From positions 1-64,000 of the forward strand of contig NQOV01000019.1 of assembly GCA_002632265.1 (NCBI GenBank): a stretch of 64,000 nt of DNA. Reading direction: 5' to 3'. A model generated the notes under the pieces. The model ran no database searches, was not told where the DNA came from, and saw only the letters and a program-made list of their open reading frames with translations. The position numbers and the translations under genes are program-made. The stretch comes from Rhodospirillaceae bacterium MC! (GTDB lineage Bacteria; Pseudomonadota; Alphaproteobacteria; MC1). This document shows, piece by piece, positions 10,708 to 20,717 of the stretch; position 1 is the first letter of the stretch; every line of letters starts with the position of its first letter.

Positions 10708-13560
10708 ATGTGCAATCACGAAGATAAACCAATTGACAAATTCATCACAGTAAAAGGAGCAAGAGAACATAATTTAAACAACGTTAATATATCAATTCCC
10801 AAAAACCAACTTACGGTAATAACTGGCTTATCAGGATCAGGCAAATCTTCTCTTGCCTTTGATACCATATACGCCGAGGGTCAACGTCGATACGTGGAAT
10901 CCCTATCCGCTTACGCACGTCAATTCTTAGAAATGCAGAACAAACCAGATGTTGACTACATCTCTGGTTTATCTCCTGCCATTTCTATCGAGCAGAAAAC
11001 CACATCGAAAAATCCAAGATCTACGGTGGGAACTGTTACAGAGATTTACGATTATATGCGTCTGCTATGGTCTCGAGTAGGCACGCCCTATTCTCCTGTA
11101 ACTGGCGAGCCTATCTCATCCCAATCGATTACCCAAATGGTAGATCGAGTATGTGAGATGAAAAAAGGCTCTAAATTGCTAGTTCTTTCACCGATAATCC
11201 GTGGACGCAAGGGCGAATATCGTAAGGAAATAGAAGAACTTCAAGCCAAAGGATTCCAACGCTTAAAGGTCGATAATGAATTGTATCTCATCGAAGAAGT
11301 GCCACCTTTAGAAAAAAATAAAAAGCATGATATCCTTGTGGTTGTCGATCGTATCATCCTAAAGGACGACATCCAAACACGCCTAGCAGATTCCATAGAA
11401 ACCGCCGTAAATCTAAGCGACGGATTACTTATCATAGAAGATCTACAAACTAAAGAAACAACCCTATTTAGCCAAAAATTCGCCGATCCTGTATCAGGAT
11501 TCACAATTGAAGAGATCGAACCAAGATTATTTTCCTTTAACAATCCTGCGGGTGCTTGCGATACATGTAAAGGCTTAGGCAAAGAACTTCGCTTTGATCC
11601 TGATCTTGTGATCCCCAACAAATCCCTTTCACTTAGTAAGGGGGCTATAGCTCCTTGGAATAGGGTTTTATCGAAAATATACAAAGGGATAGTTACTTCA
11701 GTTTGCACTCATTTCGATCAAGAAATAACAACTCCATGGAAAGATCTAACAAAAGAGCTACAAGAGGCCTTATTATATGGAACAAAGCAAAAAATTAAAT
11801 TAAAGTATCGTGTAGCTGGTCGTAATATTGTTGATGTTAAGAAATTCGAAGGAGTTATCAACAACATCAAACGCCGTTTCACAGAAACCGAAAGTGCTGG
11901 CGTACGTGAAGAGCTAGCGAAATTCCAAACGGCTATCCCGTGCGATAGTTGTAAGGGCAAACGTCTAAAACTCGAGGCCTTATGTGTAAAGATCGGCATG
12001 AAAGATATTTCCGAAGTTACAGAATATAGCATAGGCCATGCTCATAAGTGGTTTAGCGAGATAGAATCATCTCTAAGCCCAAAAGAACAAGAAATCGCCA
12101 AACGTATCCTAAAGGAAATAAAAGAACGCTTGGGATTCTTAGTAAGTGTTGGCTTAAATTATCTCACACTTAACAGATCAAGCGGAACACTTTCAGGGGG
12201 AGAAAGTCAACGTATCCGCCTAGCCTCACAAATTGGGAGCGGTTTAACAGGAGTGCTGTATGTCTTGGATGAACCGTCAATCGGCTTACATCAACGTGAT
12301 AACGACCGCTTACTCGAATCCCTAGGAAATTTAAAACGTCTAGGCAATACGGTTGTGGTTGTAGAACACGATGAAGACGCCATACGCACCGCCGACTATC
12401 TCATCGATATGGGCCCACGAGCAGGCGTTCACGGTGGATACGTGGTGGCCGAGGGAACTCCTGCCGAAGTGATGAAAAATGGCAAATCCATAACCGCCGA
12501 TTATCTTACAGGAAAACGAAAAATTGATATTCCCAAAGAACGTCGCAAAGGCAACGGCAAGAAGATTACCGTGGTAGGAGCTAGAGCCAACAATCTAAAA
12601 GATATCACAGTAAATTTCCCTTTAGGTCAATTTGTCTGCGTTACTGGAGTATCAGGCGGGGGGAAATCTTCTCTGGTGTTAGAGACTTTGTGGAAAGGTA
12701 TCGAAAAGCATTTCAACAACAATCCACGCCTTAAGGTTGGCGAACATAACACAATCAAGGGCATGGATAATATAGATAAAGTCATTGATATCGATCAATC
12801 GCCTATCGGGAGAACACCACGTTCTAATCCTGCCACTTATACCGCTTTATTCACTCCTGTCCGAGAATGGTTCGCCCAATTGCCAGAAGCAAAAGCACGT
12901 GGATACAAACCCGGACGATTCTCATTTAATGTAAAAGGTGGACGCTGTGAAACCTGTTCAGGCGACGGCTTACTTAAAATTGAAATGCACTTCTTACCTG
13001 ATGTTTATGTGGAATGCGATCAATGTAAAGGCAAGCGTTACAATCGTGAAACCTTAGAAGTTAAATTCAAAGATAAATCCATATCTGATGTACTTCACAT
13101 GACCGTAGATGAAGCACTTGAATTCTTCGCCAACACTCCCAAGATCAAGAAGATCTTACAGACATTGCAAGATGTGGGCTTGGGATACATCCAACTAGGA
13201 CAATCGGCGACGACCATGTCAGGCGGAGAGGCTCAACGTATTAAGCTGGCAAAAGAATTATCCAAAAGAAACACAGGGAAAACCTTGTATATTTTAGATG
13301 AACCTACAACAGGCTTACATTTTGAAGATATCCGCCAATTACTGGGAGTTTTAGATCGCTTGGTCGAGGGTGGAAATAGTATTATTGTGATTGAACATAA
13401 TCTTGATGTCATTAAGATTGCCGATCATATTATCGATATCGGTCCCGAGGGTGGATCAGGCGGTGGCGATGTGGTAACAACAGGCACGCCAGAAGAGATC
13501 ATCAAATGTAAAAGAAGTTACACCGCTAAATACTTAAAGCCAGTTTTAGACAATAAATAA
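10708..13560 (+). CDS. uvrA: excinuclease ABC subunit A
   Basis: DNA damage sensor of nucleotide excision repair; dimer that loads UvrB. 950 aa, normal. First ABC module: Walker [15 protein letters not shown], zinc-finger cysteines CDTC...CDSC, signature [19 protein letters not shown] and Walker [12 protein letters not shown]. Second module: [10 protein letters not shown], zinc finger CETC...[19 protein letters not shown] and [11 protein letters not shown]. Stands alone; uvrB/uvrC are not in the window. No LexA-type site recognised upstream. Confidence 0.97.
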   Translation: MCNHEDKPIDKFITVKGAREHNLNNVNISIPKNQLTVITGLSGSGKSSLAFDTIYAEGQRRYVESLSAYARQFLEMQNKPDVDYISGLSPAISIEQKTTSKNPRSTVGTVTEIYDYMRLLWSRVGTPYSPVTGEPISSQSITQMVDRVCEMKKGSKLLVLSPIIRGRKGEYRKEIEELQAKGFQRLKVDNELYLIEEVPPLEKNKKHDILVVVDRIILKDDIQTRLADSIETAVNLSDGLLIIEDLQTKETTLFSQKFADPVSGFTIEEIEPRLFSFNNPAGACDTCKGLGKELRFDPDLVIPNKSLSLSKGAIAPWNRVLSKIYKGIVTSVCTHFDQEITTPWKDLTKELQEALLYGTKQKIKLKYRVAGRNIVDVKKFEGVINNIKRRFTETESAGVREELAKFQTAIPCDSCKGKRLKLEALCVKIGMKDISEVTEYSIGHAHKWFSEIESSLSPKEQEIAKRILKEIKERLGFLVSVGLNYLTLNRSSGTLSGGESQRIRLASQIGSGLTGVLYVLDEPSIGLHQRDNDRLLESLGNLKRLGNTVVVVEHDEDAIRTADYLIDMGPRAGVHGGYVVAEGTPAEVMKNGKSITADYLTGKRKIDIPKERRKGNGKKITVVGARANNLKDITVNFPLGQFVCVTGVSGGGKSSLVLETLWKGIEKHFNNNPRLKVGEHNTIKGMDNIDKVIDIDQSPIGRTPRSNPATYTALFTPVREWFAQLPEAKARGYKPGRFSFNVKGGRCETCSGDGLLKIEMHFLPDVYVECDQCKGKRYNRETLEVKFKDKSISDVLHMTVDEALEFFANTPKIKKILQTLQDVGLGYIQLGQSATTMSGGEAQRIKLAKELSKRNTGKTLYILDEPTTGLHFEDIRQLLGVLDRLVEGGNSIIVIEHNLDVIKIADHIIDIGPEGGSGGGDVVTTGTPEEIIKCKRSYTAKYLKPVLDNK

Positions 13561-13602
13561 ATCACTTTTTAGTATTTATTTAGTATTTATTTAAGAAAAT
13601 TC

Positions 13603-13631
13603 TTGCATATGGCGTATAAAATATGTATTAT
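13603..13631 (+). promoter_or_regulatory. promoter of yebC
   Basis: TTGCAT (13603-13608), 17-nt spacer, TATTAT (13626-13631), about 50 nt before the yebC start codon. Confidence 0.6.
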
Positions 13632-13681
13632 TAAAGAATTCATATTTTATTAGTTAGTATATTTTAAGGAAATTTATTATT

Positions 13682-14428
13682 ATGGCAGGTCATTCTAAGT
13701 TTAAAAATATTATGCACCGCAAAGGTGCTCAAGACGCTAAGCGTTCAAAACAATTCGCTAAATTCAGTAAGGAAATTATGGTAGCTGCGAAAATGGGGGG
13801 CGATGATATGTCGTCAAACTCTCGCTTACGCTTGGCAGTTGCCACCGCTCGAGCGTCTTCCATGCCGAAAGATAATATAGAACGTGCCATAAAAAAAGGT
13901 GCAGGCGGAGCAGATGGCGATAACTTTACAGAAATGCGATACGAGGGCTATGCAACAGGCGGTATTGCGGTAATCGTTGAGGCTCTAACCGATAATAAAA
14001 ACAGAACCGCCTCAGATGTGCGTTCTACATTTTCCAAACATGGGGGAAATTTAGGAGAAACTGGATCAGTGGGCTTTATGTTTGATCGTGTGGGCGAAGT
14101 GGTTTTCGAAACATCTGTGGCAAGTGCTGATGAAATGTTCGAATTTGCTCTAGAAGTTGGGGCCTCTGATGTGGAAAGCGATGAAGATGTCCATATTATC
14201 ACAACAGAACCCGCAGATTTTGGTGGCGTTCTTGAGGCTTTAAGCGAAAAGTTCGGCAATACTACCGAGGCGGGTTTAAAATGGCGTCCCCAAACTCCAA
14301 CCGCTTTGGATCTAGGAAAAACAGAATCAGTTCTTAAAATGGTGGAAAAACTAGAAGACCTTGACGACGTCCAAGCCGTCCACACAAACCTAGATATAAC
14401 CGACGAAATCGCCGAACAATTAGAGTAA
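13682..14428 (+). CDS. yebC: YebC/PmpR-family translation or transcription factor
   Basis: 248 aa, usual length. N-terminal MAGHSKFKNIMHRKGAQDAK is the family hallmark, followed by RLAVATARASSMPKDNIERAI and GYATGGIAVIVEALTDN. Family members are described as DNA-binding regulators and, more recently, as factors easing ribosome stalling at proline stretches; which applies here cannot be read from sequence. In many alphaproteobacteria it precedes ruvC; here it is followed by an outer-membrane protein instead. An R2 hairpin starts directly after the stop. Confidence 0.95.
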   Translation: MAGHSKFKNIMHRKGAQDAKRSKQFAKFSKEIMVAAKMGGDDMSSNSRLRLAVATARASSMPKDNIERAIKKGAGGADGDNFTEMRYEGYATGGIAVIVEALTDNKNRTASDVRSTFSKHGGNLGETGSVGFMFDRVGEVVFETSVASADEMFEFALEVGASDVESDEDVHIITTEPADFGGVLEALSEKFGNTTEAGLKWRPQTPTALDLGKTESVLKMVEKLEDLDDVQAVHTNLDITDEIAEQLE

Positions 14429-14460
14429 AGAGCGTGAAAAAGCACTCATTCAGTGTTCTT
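14429..14460 (+). repeat. short hairpin repeat at stop codon of yebC (family R2)
   Basis: Directly after TAA: AGAGCGTGAAAAAGCACTC then ATTCAGTGTTCTT. CACT/AGTG stem with A- and T-rich flanks. Nearly the same sequence in gene orientation follows the genes ending at 6062 and 37487. Likely a terminator with a conserved 5' box. Confidence 0.6.
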
Positions 14461-14605
14461 AAGTTATTCTAAAGTAAACACAATATAAACATACTTAATA
14501 AATAAAACAATAACTTAACTCATAATATGAATTATTCTATTGAAAAGAATCACTTTATATGATAGGCTAAAAGAGACTTTAATATCATACTATGGAGTAA
14601 ATATT

Positions 14606-15454
14606 ATGGAAATTAAAAAAATACTTTTAGGTGCTGGTGTATCAGCTCTAACTTCTTTCGCTGTATCATCTGTAGCACTGGCTGATTATTCATCAGATTC
14701 AGTTAAACAACATTATTCTATCGGCGTTAACGTGGGTACATCTACTATTGGTATTGACGCTGCTTACAAAATCAATAATTACTTAGAACCTAAAATCTTC
14801 GGTAACTATTTTCAATGGACTGTAAGCAATAACGAATCAATCAATAATCTTATAATGGATGTTGCAAATGGTGCGTTGCCATTTGATGGAAACATTGACT
14901 CTCTTAGTATTCCTTCAGAATTAAAAGTAGTTTATGAAAATGTGGGGGCAACAATCGACTTCCACCCATTTAGAAATGGATTTTACCTTTCTGCAGGTGT
15001 TGCCTACAATAACACACATGCAAGTTTTGGCTTGACTAGTAAAGGTCTTAAAGTTGCAGGTCATATAGGTGGTGTAAAAATTAATGCCAATGGTGATAAC
15101 GTGAACTTAGAAATGGGCGGTCTAGGTAATATTAACCTACACAACGATCTAGGTAATGCCAAAGTTGAAATTAAATGGAATCCTGTAGTGCCTTATTTCG
15201 GTATCGGTTTCCGTGGTAACTTTGCCGAAGCTAACTTACAAGATCCTACTTTTCTTGAAAACTTAGGCTTTACATTCGATATGGGTTCGTACTACTATGG
15301 TAACCCTACCATAAAACTTTCAGCTAATAGCGGTATAATTGATAAAGAAAAAATTGCAAAACTAAACGATGAAATTCAAGACAAGGTTAAAGACTACACA
15401 AAATACGCCTCTTTCTGGCCCGTATTTAGAATTGGTTTAACATATAGATTCTAA
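14606..15454 (+). CDS. outer-membrane beta-barrel-like protein
   Basis: 282 aa. Signal peptide MEIKKILLGAGVSALTSF...SSVALA with cleavage before DYSSD (AxA rule). The mature part alternates polar and hydrophobic residues, has many Gly/Asn turns, and ends in GLTYRF with a C-terminal Phe, the usual signature for Bam-dependent barrel insertion. An outer-membrane barrel is therefore likely; role unknown. Start chosen at ATG 14606 because GGAG lies 8 nt upstream; a longer frame from 14540 would place the signal peptide internally. A strong terminator follows at 15484-15523. Confidence 0.75.
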   Translation: MEIKKILLGAGVSALTSFAVSSVALADYSSDSVKQHYSIGVNVGTSTIGIDAAYKINNYLEPKIFGNYFQWTVSNNESINNLIMDVANGALPFDGNIDSLSIPSELKVVYENVGATIDFHPFRNGFYLSAGVAYNNTHASFGLTSKGLKVAGHIGGVKINANGDNVNLEMGGLGNINLHNDLGNAKVEIKWNPVVPYFGIGFRGNFAEANLQDPTFLENLGFTFDMGSYYYGNPTIKLSANSGIIDKEKIAKLNDEIQDKVKDYTKYASFWPVFRIGLTYRF

Positions 15455-15483
15455 TTCTATATAATATAAAATCATACAACAAT

Positions 15484-15523
15484 AAAAAATACATCTTATA
15501 AAATATTATAAGATGTATTTTTT
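15484..15523. terminator. bidirectional terminator between barrel protein and SBP
   Basis: Perfect 17-bp inverted repeat (15484-15500 / 15507-15523), ATACATCTTATA core with six A on one side and six T on the other, 6-nt loop. Serves the two convergent genes. Confidence 0.85.
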
Positions 15524-15548
15524 TATAATACTAGCTTATCTTAAGCTT

Positions 15549-17201
15549 TTATTTAATGTAAACGTTTTTATAAGAAGAACCAACAAAGGTAGGGAAAACT
15601 AAGCCATGTACTTTTTTAGAGGCAAAAGTATTTAACTTTCTGTAAAGTGTAGGGAAAATAATGGCTTGATCATTTACTATGATTTGTTCAGCTCGTTGGA
15701 ACATTTTCAAGCGTTTATTTGGATCTAGTTCTCTTTGACTGTGTGCAATTAAAGAATCATATTCTGCACTTTTAAAACCAATATTATACATACCAGATTT
15801 AGAAGTCCAAAGATCAAAGAATGTATTAGCATCACGCCCACCGCTCCACGACAAGCCAGCCACTTGAAAATCTTGATCATTTAATTTTTTTAAGAATACA
15901 GGCCATTGCACAAAATCCCCTTTAATATTCACACCAAGAGTTTTATGCCACATTTGTTGATAATATTCAAAGCGTCTATTTGAAAAAGTACCGCTACCAA
16001 CATTTAAATAATGTACTGTCAAATGGCTTGGATTGGGATCCATGCCCAATTCTTTCAAGCCTGCCACTAATAAAGCTTTAGGGTTTGGATACTTCTTTTT
16101 TAACGCAAGTAATGGCTCGGGAGTTACCGCTCTGTATTCCGTATTTCCCACCATAACATTCGGCGGAGTCCAACCATATGCAGGAGTGAAAACACCATGA
16201 AATATGATATTTGCCATATTTTTTCTTGTTACAGCTAAAGAAAAAGCTTGTCTTATTTTGATATTTTTAAAGACTTTATCCGTTAAATTAAATATACCAT
16301 GATTTTCACTTCCAGCATATTTTTCTATTCTGTTGAATTTTCCTGTTGCTTGTATTTTTTTGATCCATTCTGGTTCAGATACACCAGTAAGATCCAGCTG
16401 ACCAGTTAACAACATATTAGATAAAGCCGAACTTTCTAAAACAATACTAATGTTAATCTTTTGTAATTTAACATTTTTAGCGTCCCAATAGGCATTATTT
16501 TTAACTAAAATTAAGCGATTACTTGGAATCCATTCTGCCAGTTTAAAAGGCCCATTTCCCATATTCGATGTTTTCAAAGAAGATCCATTCTTTGTCCCAT
16601 TTTTTTCAACTACATCTTTTCGTTGTGGCACAATACCAAGGGTTACATCTAAAAAATAAGCGGTCGGATGTTCCAAAGTAAACTTAATTGTATGATCATC
16701 AATTACTTTAATCCCCACATCTTTCGCTTTTGCCTTACCTGAATTATACTTACTGGCATTTTTAATGGGAAATAACATATAAGCACCTTGCGAGGCCGTA
16801 TGGGGATCTAAGGTTCTCATAACACTATATTTAAAATCATCAGCAACCACAGGCTTACCGTCATTCCAGTTGGAATCCCTTAAATGAAAAGTCCACTCTA
16901 TACCGTCAGGCGTAGTCTCCCATGATTTTGCAGAACCTGCTATGATTTTATCATTACCGTTTTTGTCAACTGTACCTATGGTTAACCCCTCTAATGTTTG
17001 GCTAAAGATACGAGAAGAATAAATCTCCATAGCTTTTGACACATCTAAAGTTTTAATTGGTGCAGTAAAAGCCACATTTAAAACTTGCTTAGCCGATACA
17101 TCCTGATCACTTGATGAACTTTTATCATCCCCACTACCGCACGCTGTTACACCAATAGTTAAAATACTTATCAATAATAAAGATCTAAATGACATCTTCA
17201 T
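15549..17201 (-). CDS. ABC transporter substrate-binding lipoprotein, family 5 (oligopeptide type)
   Basis: 550 aa. Lipoprotein signal MKMSFRSLLLISILTIGVTAC with lipobox VTAC, then a Ser/Asp linker and the SBP_bac_5 fold (EGLTIG, AKSWETTPDGIEWTFHLRD, NDGKPVVADDFKYSVMR, GNGPFKLAEW). Periplasmic capture of peptides or similar solutes. No permease or ATPase genes are adjacent, so it is an orphan that must use a transporter encoded elsewhere. Divergent from an MlrC-type peptidase gene, a pairing that fits peptide uptake plus cleavage. Start supported by AAAGGA 8 nt upstream. Confidence 0.88.
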   Translation of the reverse strand: MKMSFRSLLLISILTIGVTACGSGDDKSSSSDQDVSAKQVLNVAFTAPIKTLDVSKAMEIYSSRIFSQTLEGLTIGTVDKNGNDKIIAGSAKSWETTPDGIEWTFHLRDSNWNDGKPVVADDFKYSVMRTLDPHTASQGAYMLFPIKNASKYNSGKAKAKDVGIKVIDDHTIKFTLEHPTAYFLDVTLGIVPQRKDVVEKNGTKNGSSLKTSNMGNGPFKLAEWIPSNRLILVKNNAYWDAKNVKLQKINISIVLESSALSNMLLTGQLDLTGVSEPEWIKKIQATGKFNRIEKYAGSENHGIFNLTDKVFKNIKIRQAFSLAVTRKNMANIIFHGVFTPAYGWTPPNVMVGNTEYRAVTPEPLLALKKKYPNPKALLVAGLKELGMDPNPSHLTVHYLNVGSGTFSNRRFEYYQQMWHKTLGVNIKGDFVQWPVFLKKLNDQDFQVAGLSWSGGRDANTFFDLWTSKSGMYNIGFKSAEYDSLIAHSQRELDPNKRLKMFQRAEQIIVNDQAIIFPTLYRKLNTFASKKVHGLVFPTFVGSSYKNVYIK

Positions 17202-17249
17202 AATACAATTCCTTTCGTTTAAAATTACAAATACTAATAGTATGATGTA

Positions 17250-17278
17250 ATAATATCAGATAAAAAAGATTCTGTCAA
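17250..17278 (-). promoter_or_regulatory. promoter of orphan SBP gene
   Basis: Minus-strand TTGACA (17273-17278), 17-nt spacer, TATTAT (17250-17255), ~50 nt before the start codon. Confidence 0.7.
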
Positions 17279-17591
17279 CTAAAAATATTAATTTTTACAA
17301 GTAAATTAATATTATATCATATAAATAAAAAGGATTTCAACAAAATATAAGTTATAAATACATCATATAATTTATTAAAAATACAATAATTGTATATTAA
17401 CGCAATATTTATAGTTGTTTTTATAATTATTACTATATTTATCTAATTATTTCATTTGTTATATTATTAGATCTTTATATTGTTAGTTTTTATCATCTAA
17501 ATCTTAACCATGTAAGTTAATACACCTAAAAATTGTAATGATGTTTTAGAGCATAAATAAAAAAATAATACAACGCAAAAATAAAATAAAC
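17279..17591. other. AT-rich spacer between divergent SBP and mlrC promoters
   Basis: Very AT-rich. I see no gene, hairpin or clear operator in it. Confidence 0.5.
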
Positions 17592-17621
17592 TTGACTTTT
17601 ACAATACAAACATGATATGAT
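17592..17621 (+). promoter_or_regulatory. putative promoter of mlrC-ROK-cutC operon
   Basis: TTGACT (17592-17597), 18-nt spacer, TATGAT (17616-17621) inside an ATGATAT-rich stretch. Confidence 0.5.
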
Positions 17622-17681
17622 ATATGATATATTATAATCTACAAGTTAAATGTTTAAAATTATAATTGGAAAAACTTAATT

Positions 17682-19112
17682 ATGAAAATAGCTTTTGCGT
17701 GTTTAGCGAATGAAACTAATAGTTTTAATTCTCAATTAGTTTCCAAAGAATCCTTTGATTGTGCTTTAGCTAAAGAGTTTTTTACTACGGAAAGCTGGCA
17801 ACGTCCGAGTGTTGCCAAAGGTATTTACGATGTTTTAAAAAAGAATAAAGTTGAGATTATTCCCTTATTCTTCGCCAGAGCCACCCCAGGGGGAACGGTT
17901 AGCAAGGATACATATGAGGAATTCATTAACAATATTCTAAATGAGTTAAAAAAGCATACGGATGTTGATGCGGTCTGTTGGGCTTTGCACGGCTCATTTT
18001 TTGCGGAAAATTACGACGATCCTGAAGGCCATTTACTCGCTCTTGCTCATCAGATTGTTCCTGATGTGCCTTTTCATGTGGGCTTGGATACCCATGCAAC
18101 CATGACTCCCTTAATGGAATTACATTCATCTTCTATCGCCATTTACAAAACCGCTCCCCATGAAGACTACTACGAAATCGGCGAACTAACCGCCCAAACC
18201 GCCATAGACGCCTTAAACGGTGGCTACGAAACCATGATCGCCAATATCAAGATTCCCCTACTACTTTCTGGCGAAGTTTCCATGACGACCTTTGAACCAG
18301 CAAAATCCCTATTTGCCAATTTATCGGAAATGGAACAAGATCCAAAAGTGATATCTGCCAGTTACGCCCTTGCCTTTCCGTGGGCAGATTCCCCATATTT
18401 GGGCTGTAATGCAATTGTTACAGGCAAAAAAGAAGATTATCTCTACATACACGACAAGGCGAAAGATCTTGCCAATAAATTATGGACGGCTCGTGATGAA
18501 TTCATCATGGCCATGGATACCGCCACCCCTGAAGATGCCATCCAGATCATAAAAAATCATAATCAAGACAAACCCTTAATTGTATCCGATGTGGGCGATA
18601 ACGCCACCGCAGGAGCGAGCCAAGATCTAGTTGATTTTTTAGCATTAATCTTAAAAGCCCAACTACCAAATGTATTATTTGCAGGTATATATTCAAAAAG
18701 TGCCTACGATAATTGCATAAAAGCAGGTTTAGGCTCGAGCATATCATTAAAAATCGGCAGATTCTATCAAACCGACACTCCTCTCGAAGTAAAAGGCGAA
18801 ATAATTAAGTTTTATCAGTATAATAATAAAAACTGTCTCCTATTTAGAATGATCTGCGGTATCACTCTGATTATTGCCGAACAAAGAATCCCCTGTGCAG
18901 ATTTAAGCGTTGTCCATGCCACTGGTTTCGATCCTTTAGATTTTAAAACCATTGTCATTAAATGCGGATATCATGGGCAAGATTTAGTTGATATTTCTTC
19001 TGGTAACATCCTAGCTCTCACAAACGGCGATACCATGCCAAATTTAAAAAATATCCCCTATAAAAGGGTCGCTCGCCCCATTTATCCCATTGATAAGGAA
19101 ACATCTTTTTAA
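17682..19112 (+). CDS. M81-family metallopeptidase, MlrC (microcystinase C) type
   Basis: 476 aa. MlrC-family motifs: ARATPGGTVSKDTYEEF, CWALHGSFFAENYDDPEGHLL, GLDTHATMT (Asp136, His138) and YKTAPHEDYYEIG (His160). These correspond to the family's predicted zinc ligands. The named member cleaves linearised microcystin and short peptides; most homologues are not characterised and sit by peptide transport genes, as here with a divergent family-5 SBP. Cytoplasmic, no signal peptide. First gene of a three-gene operon with the ROK kinase and CutC. Substrate here is unknown. Confidence 0.82.
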   Translation: MKIAFACLANETNSFNSQLVSKESFDCALAKEFFTTESWQRPSVAKGIYDVLKKNKVEIIPLFFARATPGGTVSKDTYEEFINNILNELKKHTDVDAVCWALHGSFFAENYDDPEGHLLALAHQIVPDVPFHVGLDTHATMTPLMELHSSSIAIYKTAPHEDYYEIGELTAQTAIDALNGGYETMIANIKIPLLLSGEVSMTTFEPAKSLFANLSEMEQDPKVISASYALAFPWADSPYLGCNAIVTGKKEDYLYIHDKAKDLANKLWTARDEFIMAMDTATPEDAIQIIKNHNQDKPLIVSDVGDNATAGASQDLVDFLALILKAQLPNVLFAGIYSKSAYDNCIKAGLGSSISLKIGRFYQTDTPLEVKGEIIKFYQYNNKNCLLFRMICGITLIIAEQRIPCADLSVVHATGFDPLDFKTIVIKCGYHGQDLVDISSGNILALTNGDTMPNLKNIPYKRVARPIYPIDKETSF

Positions 19113-19158
19113 AATATTATCAAATGTAAAATATATTTCAAGGATACAAAAAAAAACA

Positions 19159-20052
19159 ATGACAAAAACCATAGCTCTCGATATCGGCGGAACAAAAATT
19201 TTAGCCTTACTATTTAATGAGAATAGTAAAGAAATAGCTCGCTTGGAAGTCCCTACCCTAGCCAGCCAAGGGGGAGCAAAGGTTTTAGAACAAATCTATT
19301 TATGTATCGATAATTTTATCACTCAACATGATGACATCAAAAATATCGGCATTAGTATTGCAGGAATTATCGACTCTGTAAACGGTATCATTGTTAAAAT
19401 AACCGCAATTCAAGATTGGCAGAATTTCAAACTAAAAGAAGTAGTTAGCAATCACTATCACAATAAATTCTCTCTCGCAATTGAAAATGACGCCAACTGT
19501 GCCTTAATGGGAGAATATGCACATATAAAGAATAAAAGTAGCAATATAAATAATATAAGTAATATAAGTAATATTATTATGCTCACTCTCGGAACAGGAT
19601 TAGGCGGAGCAATTGTTATTAACAATCAACTATTTACGGGCGATAATTTCAGTGCAGGCGAATTTTCATTAACTAGCACATCCACCCCCTTGGGAGAAAA
19701 AGTCCTAAATGACGTGCTATCAGGCCCTGGCCTTACTGCCATAGTAAATCATAATTCCCACAAGAATTTTAACGACGCTAAAGAAATCATGATCGCCCAC
19801 AAACAAAATGACAAACTCGCAATCCAAGGGCTAGAAATATGGCTCGATTTATTGGCAAAACAAATCCATAAGATATATCTATCATTGGGCATTATCAATT
19901 ATATACTCGGTGGCGGATTGATCAATAGCTCGGATATCTGGTGGGATAAACTAACGGATATCGTAACAAAATACGATAAAAACATCATAATTCACAAAGC
20001 CGAACTCAACAACGACGCAGGTGCATACGGTGCAAGGGAATTATTCAAATGA
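19159..20052 (+). CDS. ROK-family sugar kinase-like protein
   Basis: 298 aa from ATG 19159 (MTKTIALDIGGTK). ASKHA fold: phosphate-1 motif DIGGTKILALLF, ENDANCALMGEY with the catalytic Asp, and LGTGLGGAIVINN for ATP. The ROK zinc-binding CxCG-type cluster after GEF is not visible (sequence there is AGEFSLTS), so it is an atypical ROK member; sugar unknown. Three 9-nt AATATAAGT repeats inside the gene (about 19549-19575) expand a loop as NISNISNI. The nearest AAGGA is 14 nt upstream, weak. Overlaps cutC by 4 nt (ATGA), so they are co-translated. Confidence 0.72.
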   Translation: MTKTIALDIGGTKILALLFNENSKEIARLEVPTLASQGGAKVLEQIYLCIDNFITQHDDIKNIGISIAGIIDSVNGIIVKITAIQDWQNFKLKEVVSNHYHNKFSLAIENDANCALMGEYAHIKNKSSNINNISNISNIIMLTLGTGLGGAIVINNQLFTGDNFSAGEFSLTSTSTPLGEKVLNDVLSGPGLTAIVNHNSHKNFNDAKEIMIAHKQNDKLAIQGLEIWLDLLAKQIHKIYLSLGIINYILGGGLINSSDIWWDKLTDIVTKYDKNIIIHKAELNNDAGAYGARELFK

Positions 20053-20672
20053 TAAAAAACAAAGAAGCATGTGTAGGCGATTTCTACAGTGCATTACAAG
20101 CACAACAAAACGGTGCTACAAGAGTAGAATTATGCGACAATCTTTTCGAGGGCGGGACGACTCCATCTCTAGGCGTAATCAAAGCCTGCGTAGAAGAATT
20201 ACATATCCCAGTACAAGTCATGATCCGCCCACGAGGTGGCGATTTCTATTATTCTGATCTAGAAAAAGAAATAATGCTCTACGATTTAAAACACATATCG
20301 GCCTTAAAACCTAACGGCGTTGTAGTCGGCTCTCTCACACAAGACAACCAACTAGATGAACCCTTTTTAAAAGAATTCATCTACCAATCAAAAGGCCTAC
20401 AAACCACATTCCACAAAGCAATTGACGAAATGTCAAACCCAGTACAAGCCGTTAAGATCCTAGAAAACCTAGGCTTTTCCCACATCCTAACATCAGGCAC
20501 AAAAGACACCGCAGAAAACGGTACAAAGATCCTAAAAGAAATGATCCAAGCTACCACTACAATCAAGATCATCGTAGCAGGCGGAGTAACAAGCCACAAT
20601 ATCCAATCTCTCCACGCCACCATTCAAGCCGAAGAATACCACGGTAAAAAAATAGTTAGCAGACATCTTTAA
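20049..20672 (+). CDS. cutC: CutC-family TIM-barrel protein
   Basis: 207 aa, somewhat shorter than E. coli CutC (248), lacking part of the C-terminus. Conserved: ATRVELCDNLFEGGTTPSLG, VMIRPRGGDFYYSDLE, GVVVGSL, TTFHKAIDEM, ILTSGT and IIVAGGVTSHNI. The family is named for copper homeostasis but that role is not established; the conserved barrel mouth looks enzymatic. Overlapping the ROK kinase and following the peptidase suggests a small-molecule catabolic job instead. Its final codons form the left arm of the terminator at 20648-20694. Confidence 0.85.
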   Translation: MIKNKEACVGDFYSALQAQQNGATRVELCDNLFEGGTTPSLGVIKACVEELHIPVQVMIRPRGGDFYYSDLEKEIMLYDLKHISALKPNGVVVGSLTQDNQLDEPFLKEFIYQSKGLQTTFHKAIDEMSNPVQAVKILENLGFSHILTSGTKDTAENGTKILKEMIQATTTIKIIVAGGVTSHNIQSLHATIQAEEYHGKKIVSRHL

Positions 20673-20694
20673 AAAGTATCTGCTAACTATTTTT
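20648..20694. terminator. terminator overlapping cutC 3' end
   Basis: Perfect 16-bp inverted repeat AAAAATAGTTAGCAGA (20648-20663) / its complement (20679-20694), followed by T-rich sequence. The cutC stop codon lies in the loop. Also usable by the convergent symporter gene. Confidence 0.8.
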
Positions 20695-20717
20695 GTGTAT
20701 ATCTTAAAGATCTTATA

